Of a stretch of 64,000 nucleotides of DNA, positions 1 through 10,785 are shown in pieces. The DNA is taken from contig CAMWTJ010000005.1 of the NCBI GenBank assembly GCA_947177185.1, positions 1-64,000 of the forward strand, in the 5' to 3' direction. A model generated the notes under the pieces. The model saw only the letters and a list, made by a program, of their open reading frames with translations, did no database searches and was not told where the DNA came from. The stretch's first letter is position 1; every line of letters begins with the position of its first letter. This stretch comes from an uncultured Porphyromonadaceae bacterium. Its GTDB lineage: Bacteria; Bacteroidota; Bacteroidia; Bacteroidales; Muribaculaceae. The position numbers and the translations under genes were made by a program.

Positions 1-7
1 CCTATCC

Positions 8-50
8 GAGCCCCGGACCTCCGCAAGGAAGCCCGGGGCTCTTTCTTTTT
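8..50 (+). terminator. Rho-independent terminator of a gene upstream of the window
   Basis: GAGCCCCGG...CCGGGGCTC stem followed by a T-rich run (tttcttttt). Confidence 0.8.
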
Positions 51-175
51 ATGCCTGCGGAAGCATGTGTGCGATGTGAGCAGCGCCTTAAGATGCATTA
101 TTTAACAGATTTTTATTAATGCACTCTGAGAATTTTACTACCTTTGTAACCTGAATATTCAATTGAATCAAATAT

Positions 176-1720
176 ATGGCACAACAAGACGACGTGTTCA
201 AGAAAATCGTTTCCCATGCCAAGGAATACGGTTTTGTTTTCCAAAGTTCTGAAATATACGATGGCCTCTCGGCTGTTTATGACTATGGTCAGAACGGCGT
301 GGAGCTTAAAAACAATATCAAGCGTTACTGGTGGGAGGCGATGACCCTTCTGCATGAGAATATCGTGGGCATTGATTCCGCTATCTTCATGCATCCGACT
401 ATCTGGAAGGCATCCGGCCATGTGGACGCGTTCAACGACCCGCTGATCGACAACCGCGACAGCAAGAAGCGCTATCGCGCCGATGTGCTCATTGAGGAGC
501 AGATTGCAAAGTACGACGAAAAAATCAACAAGGAGGTGGCAAAGGCGCGCAAGCGCTTCGGCGATAGCTTCGACGAGGCAATGTTCGTGCAGACCAACGG
601 CCGCGTGGCCGACATAGCTGCCCGCCGCGACGCACTGCATGAGCGCTTCGCAGAAGCTATGAACGCCGGCAACCTGGAGGAACTACGACAGATTATCGTG
701 GACGAAGAAATCGTATGTCCGATCAGCGGCACTCGCAACTGGACGGAGGTGCGCCAGTTCAACCTTATGTTCAAGACGGAGATGGGCTCTACGGCCGACG
801 GTGCTATGACGGTGTATCTGCGTCCTGAAACCGCACAGGGCATATTCGTGAACTATCTCAACGTGCAGAAGACGGGCCGTATGCGTCTGCCTTTCGGCAT
901 CGCGCAGATAGGCAAGGCCTTCCGAAATGAAATTGTGGCCCGCCAGTTTATTTTCCGTATGCGTGAGTTCGAGCAGATGGAGATGCAGTTCTTCGTGCAG
1001 CCCGGTCGCGAAATGGAGTATTTCGCATACTGGAAGGAGCAGCGTCTGCGCTGGCACAAGGCCCTCGGTCTTGGCGACGAGAAGTACCGCTATCACGACC
1101 ACGAGAAGCTCGCCCACTACGCCAATGCGGCCACGGATATCGAGTTCCGCATGCCTTTCGGATTCAAGGAGGTTGAGGGCATACACTCGCGCACCAATTT
1201 CGACCTCTCGCAGCACGAGAAATTCTCCGGCAAGAAGATACAGTATTTCGACCCCGAGCGTAACGAGAGCTACACACCGTATGTGATTGAAACGTCGATT
1301 GGCGTGGACCGCATGTTCCTGAGCGTGCTTTGCTCAAGCTATGAGGAGCAGGCTCTCGAAGGCGGCGACACCCGCGTGGTGCTGCACCTGCCCGAGGCAC
1401 TTGCGCCCGTGAAATGCGCGGTAATGCCCTTGGTCAAGAAAGACGGCCTTCCCGAAAAAGCACGCGAGATAGTGAACGACCTCAAGTTCGATTTCGCAAC
1501 GCACTACGACGAAAAAGACAGCATCGGCAAGCGCTATCGCCGCCAGGATGCCATCGGCACGCCGTTCTGCATCACGGTGGACCATCAGACTCTCGAGGAC
1601 GGCACCGTGACACTGCGCGAACGCGACAGCATGCAGCAGCAGCGCGTGGCCATCGCCGACCTGCACCGTCTGATTCACGACCGCGTGAGTCTCAACTCGC
1701 TGCTGCGCAAGCTCGGCTAA
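176..1720 (+). CDS. glyS: glycine--tRNA ligase (class II, alpha2 type)
   Basis: 514 aa ORF; class II motifs (RPETAQGIFVNY, FRNEIVARQFIFRMREFEQMEMQFF). Confidence 0.95.
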   Translation: MAQQDDVFKKIVSHAKEYGFVFQSSEIYDGLSAVYDYGQNGVELKNNIKRYWWEAMTLLHENIVGIDSAIFMHPTIWKASGHVDAFNDPLIDNRDSKKRYRADVLIEEQIAKYDEKINKEVAKARKRFGDSFDEAMFVQTNGRVADIAARRDALHERFAEAMNAGNLEELRQIIVDEEIVCPISGTRNWTEVRQFNLMFKTEMGSTADGAMTVYLRPETAQGIFVNYLNVQKTGRMRLPFGIAQIGKAFRNEIVARQFIFRMREFEQMEMQFFVQPGREMEYFAYWKEQRLRWHKALGLGDEKYRYHDHEKLAHYANAATDIEFRMPFGFKEVEGIHSRTNFDLSQHEKFSGKKIQYFDPERNESYTPYVIETSIGVDRMFLSVLCSSYEEQALEGGDTRVVLHLPEALAPVKCAVMPLVKKDGLPEKAREIVNDLKFDFATHYDEKDSIGKRYRRQDAIGTPFCITVDHQTLEDGTVTLRERDSMQQQRVAIADLHRLIHDRVSLNSLLRKLG

Positions 1721-1745
1721 TCTCTCCACTCATCAAACTAAAGAA

Positions 1746-2354
1746 ATGAAAAAGTCCTCTATTATCATTGTCGTCGTACTCCTTGTGGCCATCTGCGGCT
1801 TCGGATGGAGTGCCTACAACAAGCTGGTGACTCTCGACCAGGATGTGGAAGCAGCCTGGGCTAAAGTCGAGGTGCAGTATCAGCGCCGCCTCGATTTGAT
1901 TCCTAACCTTGTGGAAACGGTCAAGGGCTATGCCGCACACGAAAGCGAAACGCTTGAAAGCGTAACCCGTGCGCGTGCCGGCTTGAGCGATGCCTACAAT
2001 ACGGCCGACAGCCTCAAGAGCGCTGCCGCCACAGGTGCCGCGCAGGCTTTCGAAAGCTACAATGCCGCGCAGAGCTCGCTGAACCGCGCGCTGAATCTGT
2101 ACGTGAACGCCGTGCGCGAGGCCTATCCCGACCTGAAGGCCAATGAAAATTTCAAAGACCTCCAGACCCAGCTTGAAGGTACCGAAAACCGTATCGCTAC
2201 CGAACGCGGCCGATATACCGAGGTGGTCAAGGAATACAATGTGGCCATACGCCGCTTTCCCCGCAACGTAGTGGCCGGCCTGTTCGGCTTTGATGCCAAA
2301 CCCCAGTTCCAGGCCGATGCCGCTGCGCAGTCGGCGCCTAAAGTACAGTTCTGA
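1746..2354 (+). CDS. LemA family protein
   Basis: N-terminal TM then YNKLVTLDQDVEAAWAKVEVQYQRRLDLIPNLVETVKGYA, typical of LemA. Confidence 0.93.
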   Translation: MKKSSIIIVVVLLVAICGFGWSAYNKLVTLDQDVEAAWAKVEVQYQRRLDLIPNLVETVKGYAAHESETLESVTRARAGLSDAYNTADSLKSAAATGAAQAFESYNAAQSSLNRALNLYVNAVREAYPDLKANENFKDLQTQLEGTENRIATERGRYTEVVKEYNVAIRRFPRNVVAGLFGFDAKPQFQADAAAQSAPKVQF

Positions 2355-2911
2355 TGAAAAAAATACTGTTTTATGCTCTGGCTGCCGCAGCCGCCTGTAT
2401 GGGAGCAGCATGTACCGACGACGATGCCAAGACCACGTGGGAAGAATATGCCGACTGGCGCGAGGCCAACATAGCGTGGCTCGAGCAGCTGCACTCGCGC
2501 ACCAACGAAGACGGCACTCCCTTCTATGAGGTGGTGACGCCCTCGTGGTACAGCGGCGCCTATGTGCTGGTGCACCGCTTCGGCGAGCCGAACACCGACA
2601 ATCTGAAGCCGCTGTCCACGAGCACAGTCGACGTGATATATCAGGGCTTCAACTACCAGGGCGAGCGCTTTGACTCGTCGCTCACGCAGACAGCCTACGG
2701 ACGTCCGGGAGTGGCCCGCTTTGCGCTCAACGGCGTCATAGACGGCTGGACCGCCGCGTTTGAAACAATGCACGTGGGCGACAGCGCAGAGATAATCTGC
2801 CCTTACAACATGGCTTATGGCGAAACATACATGAGCTCACTGATTCAGCCGTATTCGGCGTTGCGCTTCAACGTGCGCCTGGTCGATATCTACGCTTACG
2901 AGAAGAAATAA
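2354..2911 (+). CDS. FKBP-type peptidyl-prolyl cis-trans isomerase, lipoprotein
   Basis: Lipobox (MGAACTDD) and FKBP-like core (VIYQGFNYQGERFDSS...GVIDGWTAAFETMHVGDSAEIICPYNMAYG). Confidence 0.85.
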   Translation: MKKILFYALAAAAACMGAACTDDDAKTTWEEYADWREANIAWLEQLHSRTNEDGTPFYEVVTPSWYSGAYVLVHRFGEPNTDNLKPLSTSTVDVIYQGFNYQGERFDSSLTQTAYGRPGVARFALNGVIDGWTAAFETMHVGDSAEIICPYNMAYGETYMSSLIQPYSALRFNVRLVDIYAYEKK

Positions 2912-2921
2912 GAGCACGCAT

Positions 2922-2953
2922 TTTGCAGAGTTCGACAATTATTGTTAACTTTG
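2922..2953 (+). promoter_or_regulatory. Bacteroidetes-type promoter for tRNA-Leu
   Basis: TTTG (2922-2925) - 20 nt - TAACTTTG (2946-2953), matching the TTTG/TAnnTTTG consensus. Confidence 0.75.
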
Positions 2954-2961
2954 CAGAAGCT

Positions 2962-3045
2962 GCCCGAATGGTGGAATGGTAGACACGAGGGACTTAAAAT
3001 CCCTTAGCTATTGCAGCTGTGCGGGTTCGAGTCCCGCTTCGGGCA
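2962..3045 (+). tRNA. tRNA-Leu (anticodon TAA)
   Basis: gcccgaa...ttcgggc acceptor pairing, gacttaaaatc anticodon arm, gggttcgagtccc T arm, long variable arm. Confidence 0.93.
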
Positions 3046-3078
3046 CATTTCCACTCAATTTTCAGAAACCACATTATC

Positions 3079-3336
3079 ATGCATCACGCATATACAACGC
3101 GCGGCACCTGTAGCCGTCTGATAGAATTTGATATTGACGACACGGGCATAGTCCGCAATGTGCGTTTCACCGGCGGCTGCCACGGCAACCTGCAGGGCAT
3201 AGCCGCCTTGGTAGAAGGGCAGCCGGCCGCCGAGGTGGCAGCCCGTCTGCGCGGCATACGCTGCGGCTCAAAACCCACCTCGTGCCCCGACCAGTTTGCC
3301 ACGGCTATTGAGCTGGCCCAATCCGAAAACAGCTGA
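3079..3336 (+). CDS. TSCPD domain-containing protein (TIGR03905 type)
   Basis: MHHAYTTRGTCSRLIEFDIDDTGIVRNVRFTGGCHGNLQGIAALVEG...; C-terminal GSKPTSCPDQ. Confidence 0.88.
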   Translation: MHHAYTTRGTCSRLIEFDIDDTGIVRNVRFTGGCHGNLQGIAALVEGQPAAEVAARLRGIRCGSKPTSCPDQFATAIELAQSENS

Positions 3337-3342
3337 TAGGGC

Positions 3343-4905
3343 ATGCTTGTAAAGACCTTCGGTGCGGCAGTACAGGGCATTGACGCCATCCTCGTCACTG
3401 TCGAGGTCGCTGTCAACCGCGGGTATCAGTATGTTATAGTCGGGCTTGCCGACACCGCGGTCAAGGAAAGCCGCGAGCGGGTGCGCCTCGCGCTGCAGAG
3501 TTGCGGCCGCGAGCTTCCCCGCCACAATGTGGTGATAAACCTTTCGCCTGCCGATGTGCGCAAGGAGGGTTCGTTCTACGACCTTCCCATAGCGGTGGCG
3601 CTAATGGCCGGCGCCGAGAAAATCAATGCTCCCGAACTCGACCGTTATGTGCTGATGGGTGAGCTTTCGCTCGACGGCACGGTGCTGCCCATACGCGGTG
3701 CGCTGCCTATGGCCATAGCCGCACGTGCCGCCGGCATGAAGGGCATGATATTGCCCAAAGAGAACGCCACCGAGGCGGCCGTGGTCAATAATCTTGAGGT
3801 GTATGGCGTGGACAATCTGGCGCAGGTGCTCGCTTTCCTGGAAGGCAAAGTCAACATAGAGCCCACGGTGGTGAACACACGCGAGGAATTCTCGCGCGAG
3901 GCCGGCAATTTCGAATTCGACTTTTCCGAGGTGCGCGGACAGGAAAACGTCAAGCGCGCTTTCGAGGTGGCATGCGCAGGCGGCCACAACATACTGCTCG
4001 TAGGCCCTCCGGGCTCCGGCAAGTCGATGATGGCCAAGCGTCTGCCGTCGATTATGCCGCCGCTCACCCTGGCCGAAGCTCTCGAAACCACCAAGATACA
4101 CTCCGTGGCCGGGCGTCTGCGCAACGGCTCGCGCCTTATGACACGCCGCCCGTTCCGCGCCCCGCACCACACGATATCGCCCGTGGCCCTTGTAGGAGGC
4201 GGCTCCAATCCCATCCCCGGCGAAATCTCGCTCGCCCACAACGGCGTGCTTTTTCTCGACGAATTTCCCGAATTCAGCCGCTCGGTGCTTGAGGTGATGC
4301 GTCAGCCGCTTGAAGACAGGGTGATAAGCGTGTCGCGCGCCCGGTATAGGGTGGACTATCCCGCATCTTTCATGCTTGTGGCATCGATGAACCCGTGCTC
4401 GTGCGGCTATTACAACCATCCCACCAAGGAGTGCACCTGCGCGCCCGGGCAGGTGGGCAAATATCTCAACCGCATATCCGGGCCGCTGCTCGACCGCATA
4501 GACATACAGGTAGAGATACTGCCGGTGCCCTTCGAGCGCTTGTCAGAGCCCGCCAGCGGCGAGGACAGCTCGGCGATATGCCAACGCGTGGTGCGCGCGC
4601 GGAGCGTGCAGGCTGAGCGTTTCCGCGACACAAGCGGTGTGCACTGCAACGCGCAGATGACACCCCGCCTCATGCAGCGCTACTGCAGCCTCGACGAGCC
4701 GTCACGCCGTCTTCTTGAAACGGCCATGCAGAAATACGACATGAGCGCCCGCGCCTACGACCGCATACTCAAAGTGGCCCGCACCATAGCCGACCTCGAC
4801 GGCTCCGCGGCTATTACAGCCGCCCATATGAGCGAGGCGGTGAACTACCGCAACCTCGACCGCGGTAGCTGGGGCACGACGACCGTGGCGAAACAGCCAT
4901 GCTGA
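3343..4905 (+). CDS. YifB/ComM family Mg chelatase-like AAA ATPase
   Basis: N-terminal LonC-like domain, Walker A (GPPGSGKSMMAKRLPSIMPP), NPCSCGYYNHPTKECTC. Confidence 0.95.
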   Translation: MLVKTFGAAVQGIDAILVTVEVAVNRGYQYVIVGLADTAVKESRERVRLALQSCGRELPRHNVVINLSPADVRKEGSFYDLPIAVALMAGAEKINAPELDRYVLMGELSLDGTVLPIRGALPMAIAARAAGMKGMILPKENATEAAVVNNLEVYGVDNLAQVLAFLEGKVNIEPTVVNTREEFSREAGNFEFDFSEVRGQENVKRAFEVACAGGHNILLVGPPGSGKSMMAKRLPSIMPPLTLAEALETTKIHSVAGRLRNGSRLMTRRPFRAPHHTISPVALVGGGSNPIPGEISLAHNGVLFLDEFPEFSRSVLEVMRQPLEDRVISVSRARYRVDYPASFMLVASMNPCSCGYYNHPTKECTCAPGQVGKYLNRISGPLLDRIDIQVEILPVPFERLSEPASGEDSSAICQRVVRARSVQAERFRDTSGVHCNAQMTPRLMQRYCSLDEPSRRLLETAMQKYDMSARAYDRILKVARTIADLDGSAAITAAHMSEAVNYRNLDRGSWGTTTVAKQPC

Positions 4906-5007
4906 ATACTCTTCACCCATGCCTGAAAAATCGGGGGCGCCATGCGGTTTATCACGTTTTTTGAAAAAAATATCGGGCGGGGTATTGCGTAATTCAGAAA
5001 AGAGTTG

Positions 5008-5015
5008 TAACTTTG
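5008..5015 (+). promoter_or_regulatory. -7 element of tRNA-His promoter
   Basis: TAACTTTG with ATTG 20 nt upstream (4984-4987), ahead of tRNA-His. Confidence 0.6.
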
Positions 5016-5032
5016 CACCGCAATAGCGAAAT

Positions 5033-5107
<75 letters not shown>

Positions 5108-5142
5108 CTAAAGAAGAAAAACGTAACTTTGCAAAACAAATC

Positions 5143-5175
5143 AATGCGCGACGTGATGTCGGGCATTGTTTTTTT
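5143..5175 (+). terminator. Rho-independent terminator or attenuator between tRNA-His and the DUF2400 gene
   Basis: AATGCGCGAC-gtgat-GTCGGGCATT (9 of 10 pairs) followed by gTTTTTTT. Confidence 0.65.
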
Positions 5176-5202
5176 ATTATTCTGCCTGAAAACAACCCTA
5201 TT

Positions 5203-5970
5203 ATGACAAAAGATATAGAAGAACTCCTGCGGACCGAGGCCGCGCGCCTTAACTCGCCGGCATTTGTGGCCGACGACCCCGTGCAGTTTCCCCGCCGCTT
5301 TTCCGAGCAGCGCGATGTGGAAGCCGCATCGCTGCTCTGCGCCACCATAGCGTGGGGCAACCGCACCATGATATGCCGTAACTGCGAGCGCATGATGGGG
5401 CTGCTGGAGTGGCAGCCTTATGCCTATATCATGGACGAAGGCTACGAAACTCTGCCCGACGGCAATGTGCACCGTACGTTTTTCAACTCCAATCTGAAGC
5501 ACTATCTGCGCGGCCTGCGGCGTGTATTCGCCCGCTACGGGAGCGTGGAGGGGCTGGTGCGCGCCAAAGGCGTGGCCGACGAAGCCGCGCCGGCATGGGC
5601 ACTCGCCCGCGAGCTCAACCGCGAGCTGTGCGAGGCCAACGACGGTCGTGCCGATTCGCGCTGTCTGCCGCAGAACCTCGACAGCACTGCGCTCAAGCGC
5701 CTGAACATGGCGCTGCGCTGGCTCGTGAGGCGCGACGGCATAGTCGATATGGGCATATGGACGGCTCTTGACCCGAGTCAGCTGTACATACCGCTCGACG
5801 TGCATGTGGGCAACACTGCGCGCGACCTCGGCCTGCTCGCACGCCGCAGCAACGACCGCCGCGCCGTGGAGATGCTTACGGCCGAGCTGCGCGCGCTTGA
5901 GCCATCCGACCCCACGCTGTTTGACTACGCGCTGTTCGGCATCGGCGTCACGGCCCGGCACACAAAATAG
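5203..5970 (+). CDS. TIGR02757/DUF2400 family protein
   Basis: FPRRFSEQRDVEAASLLCATIAWGNRTMICRNCERMM...YIPLDVHVGNTARDLGLLARR. Confidence 0.88.
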   Translation: MTKDIEELLRTEAARLNSPAFVADDPVQFPRRFSEQRDVEAASLLCATIAWGNRTMICRNCERMMGLLEWQPYAYIMDEGYETLPDGNVHRTFFNSNLKHYLRGLRRVFARYGSVEGLVRAKGVADEAAPAWALARELNRELCEANDGRADSRCLPQNLDSTALKRLNMALRWLVRRDGIVDMGIWTALDPSQLYIPLDVHVGNTARDLGLLARRSNDRRAVEMLTAELRALEPSDPTLFDYALFGIGVTARHTK

Positions 5971-6021
5971 CAGCCGCGCCTTGTGCAAAGCGCGGCTGCA
6001 AGGTCGGTAAACCCCGCGAGG

Positions 6022-6393
6022 TCAGCGGATGAGAGCGCGGCCACTCCATACGAGCAGCACGCCGAGTACAATGCTCAGCACGAGATAGAGTGCGAACGTG
6101 GTCCAGTCGCCTTTGGAACCGAGCACCCACATGTCGTCGGCGAACGACGAGAACGTGGTGAAGCCTCCGCAGAAGCCGGTGATAAGAAGCACGTTTTCGC
6201 CGGGTGTCATTACGTGGGCTTTTTCCAGCAGGCCGAAAAACAGGCCTATGAGGAAGCATCCTATTATGTTTACCAGAAAAGTGCCCATCGGAAACGAGCC
6301 ATGAAACATGCCGGAGCACCATTTTCCTACAAGGTAGCGTCCGCAGGTGCCTACGAAACCGCCGCATCCGGCTATGAGCATTGCTTTGATCAT
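6022..6393 (-). CDS. crcB: fluoride efflux channel CrcB/Fluc
   Basis: GGFVGTCGRYLVG; GTFLVNIIGCFLIGL; TGFCGGFTTFSSFADD. Confidence 0.95.
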   Translation of the reverse strand: MIKAMLIAGCGGFVGTCGRYLVGKWCSGMFHGSFPMGTFLVNIIGCFLIGLFFGLLEKAHVMTPGENVLLITGFCGGFTTFSSFADDMWVLGSKGDWTTFALYLVLSIVLGVLLVWSGRALIR

Positions 6394-6438
6394 TTTGGTA
6401 GAGAGTTATGAGGGGTTGTTGAAACGTGTCTTTGCTAT

Positions 6439-9400
6439 CTAAACATCCTTGTCGGCATTTTGTTCGGTGGCGGCGTCGAGTCCTTTGTCGCCGTGGAAGA
6501 ATCTGTCGAGGTGACGCTCCTTGAAGCGTTGCAGTATAATCCAGAAATTCGGTACGAACAGCGTGCCCACAACGGCGTTCACAGCCATGCCGAACACCAC
6601 CGCCGTGCCGAGGGCCACGCGGCTCGCGGCACCGGCGCCGGTGGCAAACAGCATGGGCAGCACACCGAACACAAACGCCAGCGCAGTCATCATGATGGGG
6701 CGGAAACGCACCTGCCCGGCATCCATGGCGGCTTTTGCTATGTCTTGTCCGGCTGCGCGGTAGTCGCGGGCGTATTCCACTATCAGGATGGCGTTTTTAG
6801 CCGACAGGCCCAGCAGCAGTATGATGCCTATCTGCGTGTAGATGCTGATGCTCTGGCCCATGAATATACAGCCGGTGACGGTGCCGAGTATGGCCGTAGG
6901 CATGGCAATGATTACGGCCACGGGGTCGGTCAGGCTCTCGTATTGTGCGGCCAGCACCAGCAGTGTTATCACGATGGCCAGAATCAGCACAAACGTTACG
7001 GTGGTGCCCGACTGCGTTTCCTGATAGGCCTCGCCGGTCCATGCATAGGAGTAGTTGGTGCCCACGGAGTTGTCGATTACCTGCTCCATGGCCTTTATCG
7101 CGTCCGACGAGCTTACGCCTTTGGCGGGAGTGGCCGTCAGAGAGGCCGTGGTGTACATGTTGTAGCGGCTGACGCTGGGAGCGCCGAACGAGGGCACTAT
7201 CTCGGAGAATGAGCCGAAAGGCACCATCTCGCCCGATGCATTGCGCACGCTGAGGTTCATGATGTCGGCTATGCGGGAGCGGGATGCGGCGTCGCCTTTG
7301 AGCGTGACCTGATACACGCGTCCGAACTCCACGAAATCGTTGACATAGCTGCCGCCCATGAAGGCCGACAGAGTGGCGTACACATCCTCGAGTGTGAGGC
7401 CGCGGAGTTTCACGCGGTCGCGGTCCACCTGCAGCGTGTACTGCGGCACGCTGCCCTCATACAGCGACGTCACATCCGCTATGGCCGGATTGCGGCGCGC
7501 TTCCTCCGTGATGTCGGCCAGCGCGCGGCGCATGGCTTCCGGGCCGCGGTTGCCGATGTCGAGAAGCTGCATCTCGAGTCCCGACGACATGCCGAGCCCC
7601 GGGATGGCGGGCGGGTTGAGGGCAAACACCACGGGCTCCTGCATCGACGCCCCTATGCGCCCGATTTCGGCTATCACATCCTGCACGTGCTCGCCGCGGG
7701 CCTTGCGCTCGTCCCAAGGCTTCAGGACCACGAACATGGAGCCCATGTTGCTGCCCGAGCCTCCGCCGAGAAAACTCTGGCCCGAAACAGAAATCACATT
7801 CTTTACGGCCGGAAGTTTCATCACGCTGTCGGTGAGCTGCGCCACGGCGCGGTCCGTGCGGTCGAGTGCGGCCCCGGTGGGCAGCTGCACCGACGCTATG
7901 CAATAGCCCATGTCTTCCGCCGGGATGTAGGACGTGGGCCAGCGCAAGAAGCCCCAGAACGCGGCTCCCGTGAGCAGAAAATACAGCAGCACGGCCACCC
8001 ACGGCTTGCGCACGAAGTGGCCCACGGTCTTCATGTACGCAGCGTTGGCGGATGCCTCGCCTTTCCGCCACCAGCAGAACAGGAAGAAGCGCGGAGTGGC
8101 AGGAGCAGGCTTCAGGAACAGCGCGCACATGGCCGGAGTGAACGTGAGCGCGTTGAATCCCGAGAACGCGGTGCTGATGGCTATGGTGAGAGCGAACTGC
8201 TTGTAGAGCTCGCCCGTGATGCCGCTCACCAGGGCCGTGGGTATGAACACCGACAGCAGCACGAGCACCTCGCCCACCACAGGCCCCTGAAGCTCCGACA
8301 TGGCTTTTTCCGCAGCCTGGCGTGGGTTGAGGGTGCCCTTGTCGAGCAGGCGCGAGCAGTCTTCGACCACGACTATGGCGTCGTCGACCACAATGGCCAC
8401 TGCGAGCACCATGCCGAAAAGGGTGAGTGTGTTGATGCTGAATCCGGCCAGTTTCATGACCGCGAAAGTGGCTATGAGCGACACCGGGATAGTGAGCATA
8501 GGTATGATCACCGCACGCCAGCTCTGCAAAAACAGCAGAATCACAATCATTACTATGAGAGTGGTTTCGAGAAGCGTCACGAGCAGGTCGTCGATGGATT
8601 CGGTCACAAAGTCGGTAGAGTTGAGCAGCACGCGATAGTGCACGCCTTCCGGGAAATACTCGGCGAGTTCGTCGAGTTTTTTCTGCACTCCTTTCACCAC
8701 ATCGAGGGCGTTGGCTCCGGGCAGCTGGTATATGCCTATGAGCGCCGCCTGGCCGCCGTTCACCCTCGCCACCTGAGAGTAGCTTTGGCTACCGAGCTCT
8801 ATGCGCGCCACATCGCGCAGCCGCAGCACCGAGCCGTCGGCGCCCGTGCGCAGCACTATGTTGCCGAACGCATCGGGGCTGCTCAGGCGCCCCGGCGTGG
8901 TGATGGTGTACTCAAACGCCTGCCCGGGTTCGGCCGGCGAACTGCCCACGGAGCCGGCCGACACCTGCATGTTCTGCGACTGCACGGCGGCCTGGATGTC
9001 CTGCACGGTGACTTCGCGCACGCGCATTTTCTCCGGGTCGAGCCACAGGCGCATGCTGTAGGCGCCTCCGCCGAAAGCTCCCACGCCGCCCACGCCGGGC
9101 ACACGCGACAGTTCGTCCGTAAGGTTGATGTTGGCGTAGTTGGTGAGGTATAGGGCGTCGTAGCGCTCGGGGTCGTCGCTTTCGAGCGCGGCGAAGAGTA
9201 TTATGTTTGACGACTCGCTCATCACCGACACACCCTGCTGCTTTACCGCTTCCGGCAGCTGCGGGTCGGCGAGAGCCACGCGGTTTTGCACCTTCACAGC
9301 GGCCTCGTCGATGTCGGTGCCGTTTTCAAAAGTGATGGTGAGGCCATAGGAGCCGTCGGCGCCGCAGTCGCTGCTCATGTACATCATGCCTTCCACGCCG

Positions 9401-9612
9401 TTGACCTGCTGCTCGAGCGGCACGGCCACGGTTTTTGCCACGGTTTCGGCGTCGGCTCCCGGATAAGAGGCCGAAACACGCACTGTGGGCGGGGTGATGT
9501 CGGGGTACTGCGACACGGGCAGCGTGCCTATGGTGAGTGCGCCGGCGAGCAGCATGACCACAGCGAGCACAATGGCCAGGATGGGTCTTTCAATAAAGAA
9601 TCTGGAGAACAT
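6439..9612 (-). CDS. RND efflux transporter permease, HAE1/AcrB family
   Basis: 1057 aa; [44 protein letters not shown] start and two RND repeats. Confidence 0.95.
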   Translation of the reverse strand: MFSRFFIERPILAIVLAVVMLLAGALTIGTLPVSQYPDITPPTVRVSASYPGADAETVAKTVAVPLEQQVNGVEGMMYMSSDCGADGSYGLTITFENGTDIDEAAVKVQNRVALADPQLPEAVKQQGVSVMSESSNIILFAALESDDPERYDALYLTNYANINLTDELSRVPGVGGVGAFGGGAYSMRLWLDPEKMRVREVTVQDIQAAVQSQNMQVSAGSVGSSPAEPGQAFEYTITTPGRLSSPDAFGNIVLRTGADGSVLRLRDVARIELGSQSYSQVARVNGGQAALIGIYQLPGANALDVVKGVQKKLDELAEYFPEGVHYRVLLNSTDFVTESIDDLLVTLLETTLIVMIVILLFLQSWRAVIIPMLTIPVSLIATFAVMKLAGFSINTLTLFGMVLAVAIVVDDAIVVVEDCSRLLDKGTLNPRQAAEKAMSELQGPVVGEVLVLLSVFIPTALVSGITGELYKQFALTIAISTAFSGFNALTFTPAMCALFLKPAPATPRFFLFCWWRKGEASANAAYMKTVGHFVRKPWVAVLLYFLLTGAAFWGFLRWPTSYIPAEDMGYCIASVQLPTGAALDRTDRAVAQLTDSVMKLPAVKNVISVSGQSFLGGGSGSNMGSMFVVLKPWDERKARGEHVQDVIAEIGRIGASMQEPVVFALNPPAIPGLGMSSGLEMQLLDIGNRGPEAMRRALADITEEARRNPAIADVTSLYEGSVPQYTLQVDRDRVKLRGLTLEDVYATLSAFMGGSYVNDFVEFGRVYQVTLKGDAASRSRIADIMNLSVRNASGEMVPFGSFSEIVPSFGAPSVSRYNMYTTASLTATPAKGVSSSDAIKAMEQVIDNSVGTNYSYAWTGEAYQETQSGTTVTFVLILAIVITLLVLAAQYESLTDPVAVIIAMPTAILGTVTGCIFMGQSISIYTQIGIILLLGLSAKNAILIVEYARDYRAAGQDIAKAAMDAGQVRFRPIMMTALAFVFGVLPMLFATGAGAASRVALGTAVVFGMAVNAVVGTLFVPNFWIILQRFKERHLDRFFHGDKGLDAATEQNADKDV

Positions 9613-9623
9613 GGCGCGGCGTT

Positions 9624-10730
9624 TTAGCGTGATTCGACAGGTTTTACACTCATGCCTTCGCGCACTTTGAGCAACGCCGATGTGACGTAGCGCTGCCCGG
9701 GCTGGATGCCCGAGAGAATCACGCGCATGGTGTCGTTCACGAGTTCGCCGGTTTTCACCGGGGAGTAGACTATGCGGTCGGAATCATTGACCGTGTAAAG
9801 AAACTTGCCCAGCTGGTCGGTGGAGAGCGACGCGTCGCGCACGAGCATGGCGCGCGGATTCAACCCTGTGGGCAGCGACACCTCGGCATACATGCCGGGG
9901 AGGAGTTCGCCGTAAGGGTTAGCTATCATGACCTGCAGCGCGAGCGCGCCGGTGCTGTTGTTCATGTTCGGGGCAACGTATTGCAGCGTTCCGTGATAGT
10001 CGTGGGCGAGCTTCTCGCTGAAGCGTACGGGTATCTCCACACTGCCCGCTTTCATGGCCTCGCGGACGCGGCCTATCAGGTCCACATCCTCGATGGAGAA
10101 GTGCACCAGCACGTAGTCGATGTCGTAGATGGTGCAAAGCGTCGTGGGCGAACCTTCGCCGCTGATGTAGTTGCCCACGGAGAGCGTGTTGTCGTCGACG
10201 CGCCCGCTGATGGGGGCGGTCACGGTGCAGTAGCCCAGATTGGAGCGCGCAGTGCTCAGCGCCGCCTCGGCGGTGCGTATGGCTGCCTCGGCCTCGCGTT
10301 CGTTGCTCACGGCCTGTATAACCTCCATTTCCGACACGGCGTCGCTTTTGAACGCCTGCTCCATGGCCTTGCGCTGCCGCGTGGCGTAGTCGTAGCGGCT
10401 GCGGGCCGTGGTGAGTTCGGCTTCGGCCTGCTGCACGGCGTCGCGGTAGGAGGTGCTTTCTATGGTGAACAGCACCTGGCCTTTCTTCACGCTTTGCCCG
10501 GAGGTGTATTGCTTGCTCGCAAGGGTGCCGTTCACGCGTCCCACCACATTGACCGTGGCGTCGGCGGAGAGGGTGCCCGGAAATGTTTTGTACATGGTCA
10601 CTGAATCGGTCAGTACGGGTGTCACCTCGATGGCCGGTGCGGCGGCGGTGTCCCGGCCGTCGCCTTTGTGGCTGCAGGAACCGGCCGCCATGGCCAGCGA
10701 TGCGGCTGCGATGATATGGAGAGCTTTCAT
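9624..10730 (-). CDS. RND efflux periplasmic adaptor subunit (MFP family)
   Basis: Lipoprotein signal ([19 protein letters not shown]); [31 protein letters not shown]; start trimmed from ORF at 10838. Confidence 0.92.
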   Translation of the reverse strand: MKALHIIAAASLAMAAGSCSHKGDGRDTAAAPAIEVTPVLTDSVTMYKTFPGTLSADATVNVVGRVNGTLASKQYTSGQSVKKGQVLFTIESTSYRDAVQQAEAELTTARSRYDYATRQRKAMEQAFKSDAVSEMEVIQAVSNEREAEAAIRTAEAALSTARSNLGYCTVTAPISGRVDDNTLSVGNYISGEGSPTTLCTIYDIDYVLVHFSIEDVDLIGRVREAMKAGSVEIPVRFSEKLAHDYHGTLQYVAPNMNNSTGALALQVMIANPYGELLPGMYAEVSLPTGLNPRAMLVRDASLSTDQLGKFLYTVNDSDRIVYSPVKTGELVNDTMRVILSGIQPGQRYVTSALLKVREGMSVKPVESR

Positions 10731-10785
10731 AGGGAAGGTGTGGATTGTCTTATGGTATGTGGTGTGCAGGGCCGCACGCGGGTGT

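Noticed and set aside
6394-6438. Fluoride riboswitch upstream of crcB
   Set aside because: Leader is only about 45 nt between crcB and the RND gene, with no recognisable crcB motif.
7687-9153. 488-aa plus-strand ORF
   Set aside because: Antisense shadow of the AcrB-type gene; no domain.
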